Shown: piece after piece, positions 18,161-27,155 of the stretch
Layout: each line of letters begins with the position of its first letter
How positions within the stretch are numbered: the first letter of the stretch is position 1
NCBI RefSeq assembly: GCF_039954625.1
Contig: NZ_CP157199.1
Coordinates: forward strand, 806,001 to 870,000
Length of the DNA: 64,000 nucleotides
DNA from: Pontimicrobium sp. SW4
GTDB lineage: Bacteria > Bacteroidota > Bacteroidia > Flavobacteriales > Flavobacteriaceae
Direction of reading: 5' to 3'
Made by a program: the position numbers and the translations under genes
The notes under the pieces: model-generated
Databases searched by the model: none
What the model was told of the DNA's origin: nothing
The model's input: the letters and a program-made list of their open reading frames with translations, nothing else

Positions 18161-18190
18161 ATTTTTACCAATTTTTACCAATTTTTGCTA
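18161..18190. repeat. Three tandem 10-bp repeats upstream of the TonB operon
   Basis: ATTTTTACCA occurs twice, followed by ATTTTTGCTA. The period of 10 bases is about one helical turn, with a T-tract in each copy. It lies between the bstA stop and the start of the outer-membrane operon at 18254. Confidence 0.7.
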
Positions 18191-18253
18191 GTTTATTAAT
18201 AAGTGAAATTATATATTAGCGTAATAATCAACATCTTATAATTCAATTAAAAT

Positions 18254-18985
18254 ATGAAGAACTACCTTAGTTTTTTTAAAGTTATATTAATTGTTTTTCC
18301 TATTTTTTCCTATAGTCAAACCCAGAATATAAGCGAGGATGTCTACACTTTATTTGATAATACAGTTGGTATCGATAATATTGGAATTTATAATGGAGTA
18401 GAGTATGAAGTAAAATTTAGAGCAGGAAATAATACTCATTCTTATTTTAACTCCCCAGATTTTTTAAAAGGCTCTATAGACTATGATGGAGAGAGTTATT
18501 TTGGTGTAAATATTAAATATAATCTTTATGAACAGGAGGTTGTAGCAAAAATGAAGAATAGAAATTCGGCGGAAGTTATAATTACCCTTTTTAAAGATAA
18601 AATAAACAGCTTTACTGTTGACAATCATAAGTTTATCAAAATAACAAAAGCAAGCTCAAACTCAGATAATATTTTTGGGTTTTACGAAAAGAGTTTTATT
18701 AGTCCAGATTTAACACTTTTTATAAAACATAAAAAGTTCAAGAAAGATTTATATCAGAATGAACAGATGTATGTAGAATTTGTTGAAGCTAAAAAGCAAT
18801 ATGTTTTATTGTATAATAAGACTTACATAGAATTAACTTCTAAAAAAGATATAGTTTCTGTATTCCCTAATTTAAAGCAAGAAATTGATAAATTTTATAG
18901 AAATAATAGATTACACAGAAAAACAGATTATAGCCAGTTTTTAATTCAACTATTGCAAGAATTAAAACAGACTAAACTAAAATAA
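18254..18985 (+). CDS. Hypothetical secreted protein, first gene of TonB-receptor operon
   Basis: 243 residues with a signal peptide ending near 'IFSYSQ'. The rest is a polar, beta-rich protein with Lys-rich C-terminal helix; 'YFNSPDFLKGSIDYDGESYFGVNIKYNLYEQEVVAKM' looks like an aspartate/tyrosine-rich beta domain. I do not recognise the family. It ends ten bases before the TonB-dependent receptor gene, so it belongs to the four-gene operon 18254-24734 and probably works in the periplasm or at the outer membrane with that receptor. No lipobox is visible. Function unknown. Confidence 0.75.
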   Translation: MKNYLSFFKVILIVFPIFSYSQTQNISEDVYTLFDNTVGIDNIGIYNGVEYEVKFRAGNNTHSYFNSPDFLKGSIDYDGESYFGVNIKYNLYEQEVVAKMKNRNSAEVIITLFKDKINSFTVDNHKFIKITKASSNSDNIFGFYEKSFISPDLTLFIKHKKFKKDLYQNEQMYVEFVEAKKQYVLLYNKTYIELTSKKDIVSVFPNLKQEIDKFYRNNRLHRKTDYSQFLIQLLQELKQTKLK

Positions 18986-18995
18986 TATTTTGATA

Positions 18996-21758
18996 ATGAA
19001 GACGACCAAAGTATTATTAATATTTCTTCTTAGCTTTCAATCTGTTTTTTCTCAAGAAAAATCTAAGAGCTTATCTATAACTTTAAAAGATACTAGTATT
19101 GAAAATGTATTGAAAAGTATTGAAGAAAAAACAAATTACAAGTTTTTTTATATAGCTGATTGGTTTGATGATAGTACAATATCTAGAGATTATAAAGATG
19201 TTACAATTAATGAAATATTAACTGATATTTTTAAAACGACACCAATTAATTATTACATAGATGCTAATTTCAATATTATTTTAACTCGAAATAATATTAT
19301 TCATGATAAACTTCCAGACGGCTTTTTTGATGTGAAAGAAAAAGTACAGATTGACGAATCAGAGCAGGAAAATACATTAAACCCTGTGTTTTATGAGGAT
19401 GATGTCATAGTCAACAATAACGAAATTATTAGAATTGGTAAAGAAAATAAGAGCACAAGCTTGAAATCATTTGTGCTTACAGGAAAAATAAAAAATGAAA
19501 CTACTGGTGAACCAATTTCTAATGCTGCTATTTTAGTTAAAGAGAATAATACTGGAACTACTACCAATAATAGAGGGAATTATGAAATAACACTAAAAAC
19601 AGGAGTAAACACTTTAGAAGTTAGTGCACTTGGTAAAGGTAAAATTGAAAAAACGGTAATAATCTACAACAATGGCGAATTAAATTTTACACTTAATGAC
19701 GATTTCGAATCATTAGATGAAATAGTAATTGAAGCAAATAGAGATAGAAATGTAGTTAAAGCAGTTACGGGTTTGTCATTAATTGATGTTGAGGAAATTA
19801 AGAATATTCCTCTAGTATTAGGCGAAAGGGATATATTAAGAGTCGCAATTGCTTTACCAGGAATTACAAATGCAGGGGAAGGTGCTTCTGGATATAATGT
19901 TCGAGGTGGAAAAACTGACCAAAATTTAATTTTATTAGACAATTCAGTTGTGTATAATCCTTCACATTTTTTCGGTATTTTTTCGGCATTAAATCCATTT
20001 ACTTCAAAAAACGCAAGTATTTATAAAGGAAATATCCCAGCTGAATTTGGTGGAAGGCTCTCATCAGTATTCGATATAAAAACCAAAGAAGGAAATACCA
20101 AGAAATTTTCTGGAGAAGCTTCTATTGGTGCAGTAATGAGTAACTTAACATTAGAGCTTCCAGTTGTAAAAGAAAAATCATCTTTATTAATCGGTGGTAG
20201 AAGCACCTATTCTAACTGGATATTAAAATCTTTAGACGACGAATCTTTAAATAATAGCAAAGCTTCGTTTTACGATGTTGTAGCTAAATACCATCATAAA
20301 ATAAACAAAAACAATACGGTTAAGACAACTGCGTATATGAGTAAAGATGATTTTAGTATCACATCAGACTCACTTTACAGTTATAACAACAAGCTGTTTT
20401 CATTTGATTGGGAACACAAAGTTAATGATAAGAATGATGCTAATATAATAGTGGCAAAAAGCCAATATGAGTTTAATATAAATTATAAAGACAGCACCAA
20501 TTCAGGTTTCGATTTAGGATATAAAATTGATGAAACAGAGCTAAAACTAAAAATGAAATACAACCATAGTGATGCACATAAATTTACGTATGGATTGTCT
20601 AGTAAGTTGTATGTTGTAAACCCTGGTAATCGCGATGTTATTGGTACAGACTCTAGGTTTGTTGGTGTAAACATTCCTAAGGAAAGAGGCTTGGAGTCGG
20701 CAGTTTTTGTGTCTGATAATTTTACTGTGAATGAAAAGCTACTAATAGATGCAGGCTTGAGGTACTCACATTATATGTCTTTGGGAGAATCCACCCAGAG
20801 AGTTTATGCAGAGGGTCAGCCTAAAGTTGAAGGTACATTAATAGATAATGTGTATTACAAAAAAAATGAAGTCATTAAACAATATGGAGGTTTGGAAGCT
20901 AGAATTTCTATGAGATATTTTTTAATGGAAGATTTTTCGGTTAAGGCAAGCTTTAATAACAACATTCAATACATTCATACTTTATCTAACAATACAACGG
21001 TGTCACCTACTGATACTTGGAAGTTATCCGATTTAAATATCAAACCACAATCAGTTAACCAATACTCTTTAGGTTTTTACAAGAACTTAAAAGATAATAT
21101 GTACGAGCTTAGTGTAGAAGGTTATTTTAAAAAGTCTGATAATATATTAGACTATAAAGTAGGTGCTAATTTGTTGCTTAACGAAACAATAGAGCGAGAA
21201 GTACTGCAAGGAGAAGGTAAAGCGTATGGCATTGAGTTTTTAATTAAAAAAGATAAAGGAAAGTTTAATGGATGGATTGGTTATACCTATTCTAAATCCT
21301 TGAACAAATTTGAAAGCGAATTTTTAAGTGAAAATATAAATAATGGTAAGTATTTTTCATCAAATTATGATAAACCTCACGACTTAAGCTTAGTAACAAA
21401 TTATAAAATCACTAATAGGTATAGTGTGTCAACCAATTTTGTATATCAAACAGGAAGACCGGTAACCTACCCAACTGGGAAATATGTTTTAAACAATACG
21501 GAGTATGTGGTTTATAGTGAAAGAAACAAATTTAGAATCCCTGATTATTATAGATTAGATGTAAGTTTTAATGTTGAAGGAAACCATAAAATTAAAAAAT
21601 TCGCACATAGCTTTTGGAATTTATCAATCTACAATGTGTTAGGAAGAAATAATCCATATTCAGTATTTTTTGTGTCTGACGATGGTAGGGTTAAGGCATA
21701 CAAGAGTTCTATTTTCTCAATCCCAATTCCAACAATTACCTATAATTTTAAATTTTAA
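18996..21758 (+). CDS. TonB-dependent receptor with STN domain
   Basis: 920 residues from the ATG at 18996 (a TTG six bases upstream is less likely). Order: signal peptide 'MKTTKVLLIFLLSFQSVFSQ'; STN/secretin-type domain (about 25-100, 'SITLKDTSIENVLKSIEEKTNYKFFY'); a 60-residue linker; a carboxypeptidase-regulatory-like Ig domain (about 160-240, 'TGKIKNETTGEPISNAAILVKENNTGTTT' split over the domain); plug (about 245-370, 'YNVRGGKTDQNLILLDNSVVYNPSH'); and a 22-strand type barrel ending 'PTITYNFKF'. It should import a ligand across the outer membrane using TonB energy. STN domains often signal to an anti-sigma factor, but none is encoded nearby. The neighbours are a DUF4249 lipoprotein and a macroglobulin-like protein. 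Confidence 0.93.
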   Translation: MKTTKVLLIFLLSFQSVFSQEKSKSLSITLKDTSIENVLKSIEEKTNYKFFYIADWFDDSTISRDYKDVTINEILTDIFKTTPINYYIDANFNIILTRNNIIHDKLPDGFFDVKEKVQIDESEQENTLNPVFYEDDVIVNNNEIIRIGKENKSTSLKSFVLTGKIKNETTGEPISNAAILVKENNTGTTTNNRGNYEITLKTGVNTLEVSALGKGKIEKTVIIYNNGELNFTLNDDFESLDEIVIEANRDRNVVKAVTGLSLIDVEEIKNIPLVLGERDILRVAIALPGITNAGEGASGYNVRGGKTDQNLILLDNSVVYNPSHFFGIFSALNPFTSKNASIYKGNIPAEFGGRLSSVFDIKTKEGNTKKFSGEASIGAVMSNLTLELPVVKEKSSLLIGGRSTYSNWILKSLDDESLNNSKASFYDVVAKYHHKINKNNTVKTTAYMSKDDFSITSDSLYSYNNKLFSFDWEHKVNDKNDANIIVAKSQYEFNINYKDSTNSGFDLGYKIDETELKLKMKYNHSDAHKFTYGLSSKLYVVNPGNRDVIGTDSRFVGVNIPKERGLESAVFVSDNFTVNEKLLIDAGLRYSHYMSLGESTQRVYAEGQPKVEGTLIDNVYYKKNEVIKQYGGLEARISMRYFLMEDFSVKASFNNNIQYIHTLSNNTTVSPTDTWKLSDLNIKPQSVNQYSLGFYKNLKDNMYELSVEGYFKKSDNILDYKVGANLLLNETIEREVLQGEGKAYGIEFLIKKDKGKFNGWIGYTYSKSLNKFESEFLSENINNGKYFSSNYDKPHDLSLVTNYKITNRYSVSTNFVYQTGRPVTYPTGKYVLNNTEYVVYSERNKFRIPDYYRLDVSFNVEGNHKIKKFAHSFWNLSIYNVLGRNNPYSVFFVSDDGRVKAYKSSIFSIPIPTITYNFKF

Positions 21759-21761
21759 TGT

Positions 21762-22967
21762 ATGACTACTATAATTAAAAGTAAATATCGAGTTTTTTGG
21801 GTGTTGCCTTTGTTATTTTTTGGCTGTGTAGAACCTTATGAAATTAAAACCGAAACGTTTGAAGACTTTTTAGTAGTTGAAGCATTACTTACCAATGAGG
21901 TGAAGTTCCAAGAGATTTTATTGAGTCGAACATTCCCATTAGAGGAAGTTATTCCTATTGCTGAGACAAATGCAAATGTTTCTATAATTGAAGACATGGG
22001 CTTGGAGTATAAATTCAATGAAGTGGAGCCTGGTAAGTATATATCAGAAGTTGAGTTTAACGCTTTACCAGATAGAGAATATACATTATTGATAACCACT
22101 AATTCTGGTAGAAAATATAGCTCTAAACAAGAAAAATTAGAGCAAGGCGATGTTGTAGATTTTAGTTTATATACGCAAAGTTCGATAAATAGCGATGGAG
22201 CAGAAGGTGTTGCTATATATTACGAAAGTATTGAGCCAGGAAATGAAGATTCCAGATATTTTCGTTTTGAGTACATTGAAACTTATAAAATTGTACCACC
22301 TTATTGGTCTGATGAGTATTTAAGAGTTAATCAAAATGGAACACTAACACTATTAGCTAAAGAAAATGAGGATGGAAAAGTTTGTTTTGGTACAACTAAA
22401 TCTAATGAGATTATTTTAAGAAATGCAAGTGAGTTTTCAGAGAATGAAATAGACCCATTCCTAGTTAAATTTAATAAGCGCCTAAATGCAAAAATACAAA
22501 GTCGTTATAGTTTATTAGTTAGGCAACACTTAATTTCAAGGGAAGCTTATACTTATTATGAAACCTTAAAAGATTTTTCGGAATCTGGTAGCGTATTTTC
22601 TGAAAACCAACCAGGAACTGTTTTAGGTAATATATCTTCTTTAGATAACCCAGAAGAAACAGTTATTGGTTTTTTTGAAGTTGCAAAAACTTTAGAAAAA
22701 AGAGTGTTTTTTAGTTATACTGATTATTTCCCTGATTCTCAATTGTTTTTGCGTCCATATTTTTTCACATGTAATATAATGGAGCCGTTTATAGAAGCCA
22801 ATGCTTCACAACCATTAACTTTAGCAGAAATGATTGAGCAAGGTCTAGTAATATTTCATGCAGAAAATTTTATTGAAGGTGAACCACCATATCAAGTCGT
22901 TAAAACTAAGTGTGGAGATTGCTCAATATTTGCAGATATAGAAGTGCCAGATTTTTGGGAAGAATAG
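21762..22967 (+). CDS. DUF4249 family outer-membrane lipoprotein
   Basis: 401 residues. The N-terminus ends in a lipobox 'LLFFGC' with Cys22, so it is a lipoprotein. 'FEDFLVVEALLTNEVKFQEILLSRTFPL' and 'NANVSIIED' are the usual start of the DUF4249 family, an Ig-like beta-sandwich protein that in Bacteroidota is nearly always encoded just after a TonB-dependent receptor with a carboxypeptidase-like domain. Two cysteines near the C-terminus ('KTKCGDCSIFAD') could bind metal or form a disulfide. It starts three bases after the receptor stop. It probably is the surface-exposed partner that helps capture the ligand; the ligand is unknown. Confidence 0.88.
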   Translation: MTTIIKSKYRVFWVLPLLFFGCVEPYEIKTETFEDFLVVEALLTNEVKFQEILLSRTFPLEEVIPIAETNANVSIIEDMGLEYKFNEVEPGKYISEVEFNALPDREYTLLITTNSGRKYSSKQEKLEQGDVVDFSLYTQSSINSDGAEGVAIYYESIEPGNEDSRYFRFEYIETYKIVPPYWSDEYLRVNQNGTLTLLAKENEDGKVCFGTTKSNEIILRNASEFSENEIDPFLVKFNKRLNAKIQSRYSLLVRQHLISREAYTYYETLKDFSESGSVFSENQPGTVLGNISSLDNPEETVIGFFEVAKTLEKRVFFSYTDYFPDSQLFLRPYFFTCNIMEPFIEANASQPLTLAEMIEQGLVIFHAENFIEGEPPYQVVKTKCGDCSIFADIEVPDFWEE

Positions 22968-22979
22968 ATTGTTAATATC

Positions 22980-24734
22980 ATGAAAAAAAGAATAATAGTT
23001 TTATTAATATGTTTTGCTAGCAGTATATCAATTACTAAAGCTGTTAACATAGTATCTAATCAAACTGAAACATTGCCACAAGAAAGTATTTTTGTGCATT
23101 TAAATTCCTCTCTTTTTTTAGCAGGCGAGAACTTATATTATAAAGTATATTGTTTAAATGATAAAGTAAATCAATTAAGTACTTTAAGTAAAATAGCTTA
23201 TGTTGAACTTGTTGGAGAAAATCATGAGGTTGTTTTTAAGCATAAAATTAAATTAGATTCTGGTGTTGGCTATGGAGATTTTGTAATTCCTACATCTGTT
23301 AATTCAGGAAACTATATGTTAATTGCATATACGCAATGGATGAAAAATGCTGAGAGCGATTATTTTTTTAAAGGGAATGTAGCTGTTATAAATCCTTTTC
23401 AAAACAATCAAGAGGCTATTTTAGCAGATTCTGAAAAACAAGATTCCACTTTTAATATAGCAACAGTTAATGAAATAAGAGAAAATGTGAATTCTCAATT
23501 TTTAGAAATCACTACAAATAGAAAGAAATTTCAAAAAAGATCAAAAGGCTCTTTAATCCTTAAAAATATAAGCAATAAAAACTTAAAAGGAAATTATTCA
23601 ATCTCTATTAGAAAAATAGATGCTCTAGATCGATTGGTTAGTAAAGCTAAATCTGCCAATACTTTTGTAAGCGAACAAGGCGAAAGTGGTCATGACATAA
23701 ATAAGATTAACTATTTGCCAGAATTACGAGGAGAACTTATTTCTGGTAAATTAATTAAGATAACTGATGATAAACCTGCTGTAAAAGAGAAAGTTTCACT
23801 ATCAATTAATGAAAAGGATTTTATTCTTAAAGTTGCTAATACTGATGATAATGGTGTTTTTTATTTTAATATAAATAATGATTATAATAACGAAAATGCT
23901 GTTTTGCAGGTCTTGGATAGAGATAATAAAGATTATAGAATAATATTAGATGAGCATAGTTCAGTTGATTATAATACTATAGATTTTGGAGAAATGAAAA
24001 TTTCATCAAAATATAGAAAACCTCTTGAGCAACGAAGTATTTATAATCAAATTGAAAACGGTTATTTTAGCCTAAAACCTAATACATTAAAACCTATAGA
24101 TACTATTAGACCTTTTTTCGAAACGTATCATGCCACTTTTTATCTTGATGATTATACTAGATTTTCAAAGGTTAGAGAAACTTTTATAGAGGTTATTAAA
24201 GATAGTTACATACAAAAAGATAACAACAACAAAACTAATTTTTATGTTACTTCACTCAACCCATATGAAAGATTAGAAAAGCCAGCAGGAGTTATTGTAG
24301 ATGGAATTTTACTTCAAAGTTTTGATGAGTTTTTAGAGTATGATTCAAGAAGAATAAAAAAAATAAGTATAGCTAGAACTGAAACCAATTTTATACTAGG
24401 TTCAAAAATATTTGGAGGATTTATTGTAGTAGAGACTTTTGATGGAGATTTCTACAAAGAATTACCCAAAGAAAATGTAACCATGGTTAAACTGTTTAAA
24501 CCACAACCTAAGAAAAATTATTTCAAAAAAGATTATGAAAACGTTATGACCACAAATAGAATTCCAGATTATAGAAGTCAATTACTTTGGGAACCAAATG
24601 TAAAAATGGAAGAAAAAGAATTGATTTTTAATTTTTTCACTTCTGATAATAGTGGTGAGTTTGAAATTCGACTAGAAGGATTTACAGCTAATGGAAACCC
24701 AGTTTCTATAAGTAGTTTCATTACTGTTGAATAA
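22980..24734 (+). CDS. Macroglobulin-like secreted protein, last gene of TonB-receptor operon
   Basis: 584 residues with signal peptide. The region 'ESIFVHLNSSLFLAGENLYYKVYCLN' followed by 'VGYGDFVIPTSVNSGNYMLIAYTQWM' matches the MG2-type beta-sandwich of alpha-2-macroglobulin-like proteins found in Bacteroidota next to TonB receptors. The C-terminal part 'FFTSDNSGEFEIRLEGFTANGNPVSISSFITV' is a typical final MG-like strand set, and 'SKIFGGFIVVETFDG' resembles a TonB plug fragment. No thioester (CGEQ) motif is seen, so it is not a protease trap. It is 12 bases after the DUF4249 gene. It likely sits in the periplasm or at the outer membrane with the receptor. Confidence 0.72.
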   Translation: MKKRIIVLLICFASSISITKAVNIVSNQTETLPQESIFVHLNSSLFLAGENLYYKVYCLNDKVNQLSTLSKIAYVELVGENHEVVFKHKIKLDSGVGYGDFVIPTSVNSGNYMLIAYTQWMKNAESDYFFKGNVAVINPFQNNQEAILADSEKQDSTFNIATVNEIRENVNSQFLEITTNRKKFQKRSKGSLILKNISNKNLKGNYSISIRKIDALDRLVSKAKSANTFVSEQGESGHDINKINYLPELRGELISGKLIKITDDKPAVKEKVSLSINEKDFILKVANTDDNGVFYFNINNDYNNENAVLQVLDRDNKDYRIILDEHSSVDYNTIDFGEMKISSKYRKPLEQRSIYNQIENGYFSLKPNTLKPIDTIRPFFETYHATFYLDDYTRFSKVRETFIEVIKDSYIQKDNNNKTNFYVTSLNPYERLEKPAGVIVDGILLQSFDEFLEYDSRRIKKISIARTETNFILGSKIFGGFIVVETFDGDFYKELPKENVTMVKLFKPQPKKNYFKKDYENVMTTNRIPDYRSQLLWEPNVKMEEKELIFNFFTSDNSGEFEIRLEGFTANGNPVSISSFITVE

Positions 24735-24774
24735 TAGCATTAATAAGCTAAAAATTTATTTTGATAAAGAGCTA

Positions 24775-25227
24775 CTAGTGTAGAAGCTTTTCAAAACACA
24801 CACTATTTTCTATACCAATATATTGATCGTAATTAGGAATAATTTTATAACCAGTTTTTTTATAGAGCGAAATAGCTTTTGGCTGTTTTTTACCAGTTTC
24901 AAGAATACAACGTTTGTACCCCAATTGAGCAGCCCATTCTTCTAATTCATTCAAAATTTTTGTTGCAATACCTTTACCTCTTGTTCCTGGTAAAGTATAC
25001 ATACGTTTTATTTCAACAGTTGAATCACTATATTGTTTAATGGCTCCACAGGCAACAGGAATATTATTATTGTAAGCGACAATAGCATATTTAATGGTTT
25101 CAATACTATTAAATTGATGATAAAATCCATGTTCATCACCATCAGATATTGCTAAATCTTTGTCTAGATGTGCTACAAGCATTCTAAAATCAATGTTTTT
25201 AGAGTCAGTTTTTTTAAGACGAATCAT
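24775..25227 (-). CDS. GNAT family N-acetyltransferase
   Basis: 150 residues. The acetyl-CoA binding motif A is clear: 'EIKRMYTLPGTRGKGIATKILNELEEWA' (about residues 73-100), with the R/Q-x-x-G-x-G/A pattern as 'RGKGIA', followed by the motif B region 'YKRCILETGKKQPKAISLYKKTGYKII'. It moves an acetyl group to an unknown amine, in the cytoplasm. It follows the thioredoxin-like gene on the same strand with an 18-base gap, so both are probably transcribed from the promoter at 25817. The acceptor is unknown. Confidence 0.9.
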   Translation of the reverse strand: MIRLKKTDSKNIDFRMLVAHLDKDLAISDGDEHGFYHQFNSIETIKYAIVAYNNNIPVACGAIKQYSDSTVEIKRMYTLPGTRGKGIATKILNELEEWAAQLGYKRCILETGKKQPKAISLYKKTGYKIIPNYDQYIGIENSVCFEKLLH

Positions 25228-25245
25228 ATTGTTTTTAAAAAATTA

Positions 25246-25800
25246 CTATTTCCACTTAATATTACAACCAATACTTGGTTTTTGTGTATTTGTATTTTGA
25301 GTATTGTTTAGTAAACATTCTAAAGCATGCCTTAAATCACTTCCAGTAACTGGAATACTATTTCCAGGTCTGGAATCGTCCAATTGTCCTCTATATACTA
25401 AGTCTAAAACGTCATTAAAAAGATAAATGTCTGGTGTGCATGCAGCATCATAGGCTTTTGCTACTTCTTGTGTTTCATCATATAAGTATGGGAAAGGATA
25501 GTTGTTTTCTTTAGCATGAATTTTCATTTTTTCAGGAGAATCTTGAGGGTAATTAACCACATCGTTACTAGAAATGGCAATAAAATTAAAACCTAGCTCT
25601 ATATAATGCTTAGAAATAGCAACCAAAGCTTCATTTACATGGATAACAAAAGGGCAGTGATTGCAAATAAACATCACAACTGTACCTTTGTCACCTTTAA
25701 GTTCGTTTAAGCTTTTACTTATTCCTACTGTGACATCTGGTAGTGTAAAATTTGGAGCTTTTGTTCCTAAAGGAAGCATATTTGACGGAGTTCTAGCCAT
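25246..25800 (-). CDS. Thioredoxin-like (AhpC/TSA-type) family protein
   Basis: 184 residues in a thioredoxin fold. The active site 'VVMFICNHCPFVIHVNEAL' carries Cys46 and Cys49 as C-N-H-C, a variant of the usual redox pair typical of this peroxiredoxin-like family. 'AACTPDIYLFNDVLDLVYRGQLDDSRPGN' is also characteristic. No signal peptide; expected to be a cytoplasmic thiol oxidoreductase or peroxiredoxin-like protein. It lies first in a two-gene unit with the GNAT gene and has a -7 element (minus strand) 16 bases upstream. Confidence 0.9.
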   Translation of the reverse strand: MARTPSNMLPLGTKAPNFTLPDVTVGISKSLNELKGDKGTVVMFICNHCPFVIHVNEALVAISKHYIELGFNFIAISSNDVVNYPQDSPEKMKIHAKENNYPFPYLYDETQEVAKAYDAACTPDIYLFNDVLDLVYRGQLDDSRPGNSIPVTGSDLRHALECLLNNTQNTNTQKPSIGCNIKWK

Positions 25801-25816
25801 AATTTTTATTGTTTAC

Positions 25817-25824
25817 CAAAAGTA
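25817..25824 (-). promoter_or_regulatory. Bacteroidota -7 element for the thioredoxin-like gene
   Basis: On the minus strand the sequence reads TACTTTTG, a perfect TAnnTTTG match, 16 bases before the ATG at 25800. Confidence 0.6.
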
Positions 25825-25895
25825 AAGAAACCATAAGATTAAACATAATTGTAAATTAAAATTTATATATTCAGCTCCTAACTAACTAATGACTT

Positions 25896-26231
25896 ATGAA
25901 GGAGACTATTTCTTTTGAAGACTTTACAAAAGTTGATTTGCGAGTAGGAACGATTATTGAAGTAAATGACTTTCCAAAAGCTAAAAATCCAGCATACCAA
26001 CTTACTATTGATTTTGGAGATTTAGGAGTTAAAAAATCTTCAGCACAAATTACAGCGATCTATTCTAAAGAGGAGTTATTGCATAAGCAAATAGTAGCAA
26101 CCGTTAACTTTCCGAAAAAACAAATTGTTAATTTTATGAGTGAATGTTTGGTGATGGGAGCAGTAAATGGCAGTGATGTAATACTATTACATCCTGAGCA
26201 TAAGGTAAAAAATGGCTCAACAGTTTCTTAG
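25896..26231 (+). CDS. csaA: tRNA-binding protein CsaA
   Basis: 111 residues forming a single OB-fold tRNA-binding domain like the C-terminus of methionyl-tRNA synthetase. 'FTKVDLRVGTIIEVNDFPKAKNPAYQLTIDFG' and 'KKSSAQI' are signature regions, and length matches CsaA. Family members bind tRNA and have been linked to export chaperoning. Cytoplasmic. The next gene (BASS transporter) starts three bases after the stop, so they are likely co-transcribed, though no functional tie is evident. Confidence 0.92.
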   Translation: MKETISFEDFTKVDLRVGTIIEVNDFPKAKNPAYQLTIDFGDLGVKKSSAQITAIYSKEELLHKQIVATVNFPKKQIVNFMSECLVMGAVNGSDVILLHPEHKVKNGSTVS

Positions 26232-26234
26232 TGT

Positions 26235-27155
26235 ATGCAAGAATTAGATGCAGTAAAAATTAATTTTGATAGCGGCGGACTTTGGGTTTTAAATATTGCT
26301 CTAGCTGTCGTTATGTTTGGTGTGGCTTTAGGCATTACTTTTGCTGATTTTAAAAACCTATTTAAGCATCCAAAACTTGTTGTTTTAGGTATTATATCTC
26401 AGTTTATATTACTGCCTTTTTTAACATTCTTAGTTATTTTATTGTTAAAACCACAACCAAGTATCGCTTTAGGAATGATGATGGTTGCTGCTTGTCCAGG
26501 AGGTAATATTTCAAATTTCATGACACATTTGGCTAAAGGAAACACAGCATTATCAGTAAGTTTAACTGCATTTGCTACTTTTTTAGCAATCTTTATGACT
26601 CCTTTAAATTTTCAGTTGTATGGCAATCTTTATAAGCCAACTGCGGACATATTAAAAACGGTTTCTTTAGAGCCTTTTGAATTGGTAAAACTAGTTGTTT
26701 TAATTCTTGGAATACCTTTGGTTTTAGGTATGAGTTTGAGGTATAGAAATGAGAAGCTAGCTATTAAATTATCTAAGCTTTTAAAACCGTTGTCCATAAT
26801 TGTTTTTGTTGCTATTGTTGTTATAGCATTTTCAAATAATTTAGACATTTTTTATGATTATGCGCATCATGTTTTTGCTATAGGTATTGGACATAACTTA
26901 TTAGCTATACTCTTAGGTTTTGGAGTGGCAAGGTTATTTAAATTATCGTTTAGAGATACAAAAACACTAGCTATCGAAACTGGAATCCAAAACTCTGGAT
27001 TAGGGTTGTTACTCATCTTTACATTTTTTAATGGACTAGGAGGGATGGCTCTTTTAGCTGCATTTTGGGGAATATGGCATATTATATCTGGATTGATATT
27101 AGCAACATACTGGTCTAAAAAAAGTAATAGTATTGAAAAAGCTTTGGCTGCATAG
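26235..27155 (+). CDS. Bile acid:sodium symporter (BASS) family transporter
   Basis: 306 residues with nine to ten membrane helices. 'AACPGGNISNFMTHLAKGNTALSVSLTAFATF' and 'IETGIQNSGLGLLLIFTFF' are the two conserved discontinuous-helix crossover regions that bind sodium in the BASS fold. It imports an organic anion (bile acid, pyruvate, pantothenate or similar in relatives) with sodium at the inner membrane. For a marine bacterium bile acids are unlikely; the substrate is open. Starts just after csaA and its end overlaps the acyltransferase gene by 23 bases. Confidence 0.9.
   Translation: MQELDAVKINFDSGGLWVLNIALAVVMFGVALGITFADFKNLFKHPKLVVLGIISQFILLPFLTFLVILLLKPQPSIALGMMMVAACPGGNISNFMTHLAKGNTALSVSLTAFATFLAIFMTPLNFQLYGNLYKPTADILKTVSLEPFELVKLVVLILGIPLVLGMSLRYRNEKLAIKLSKLLKPLSIIVFVAIVVIAFSNNLDIFYDYAHHVFAIGIGHNLLAILLGFGVARLFKLSFRDTKTLAIETGIQNSGLGLLLIFTFFNGLGGMALLAAFWGIWHIISGLILATYWSKKSNSIEKALAA

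Noticed and set aside
18990-18995. TTG start for the TonB receptor
   Set aside because: The ATG six bases later gives an ideal signal peptide; the two extra residues have no support.
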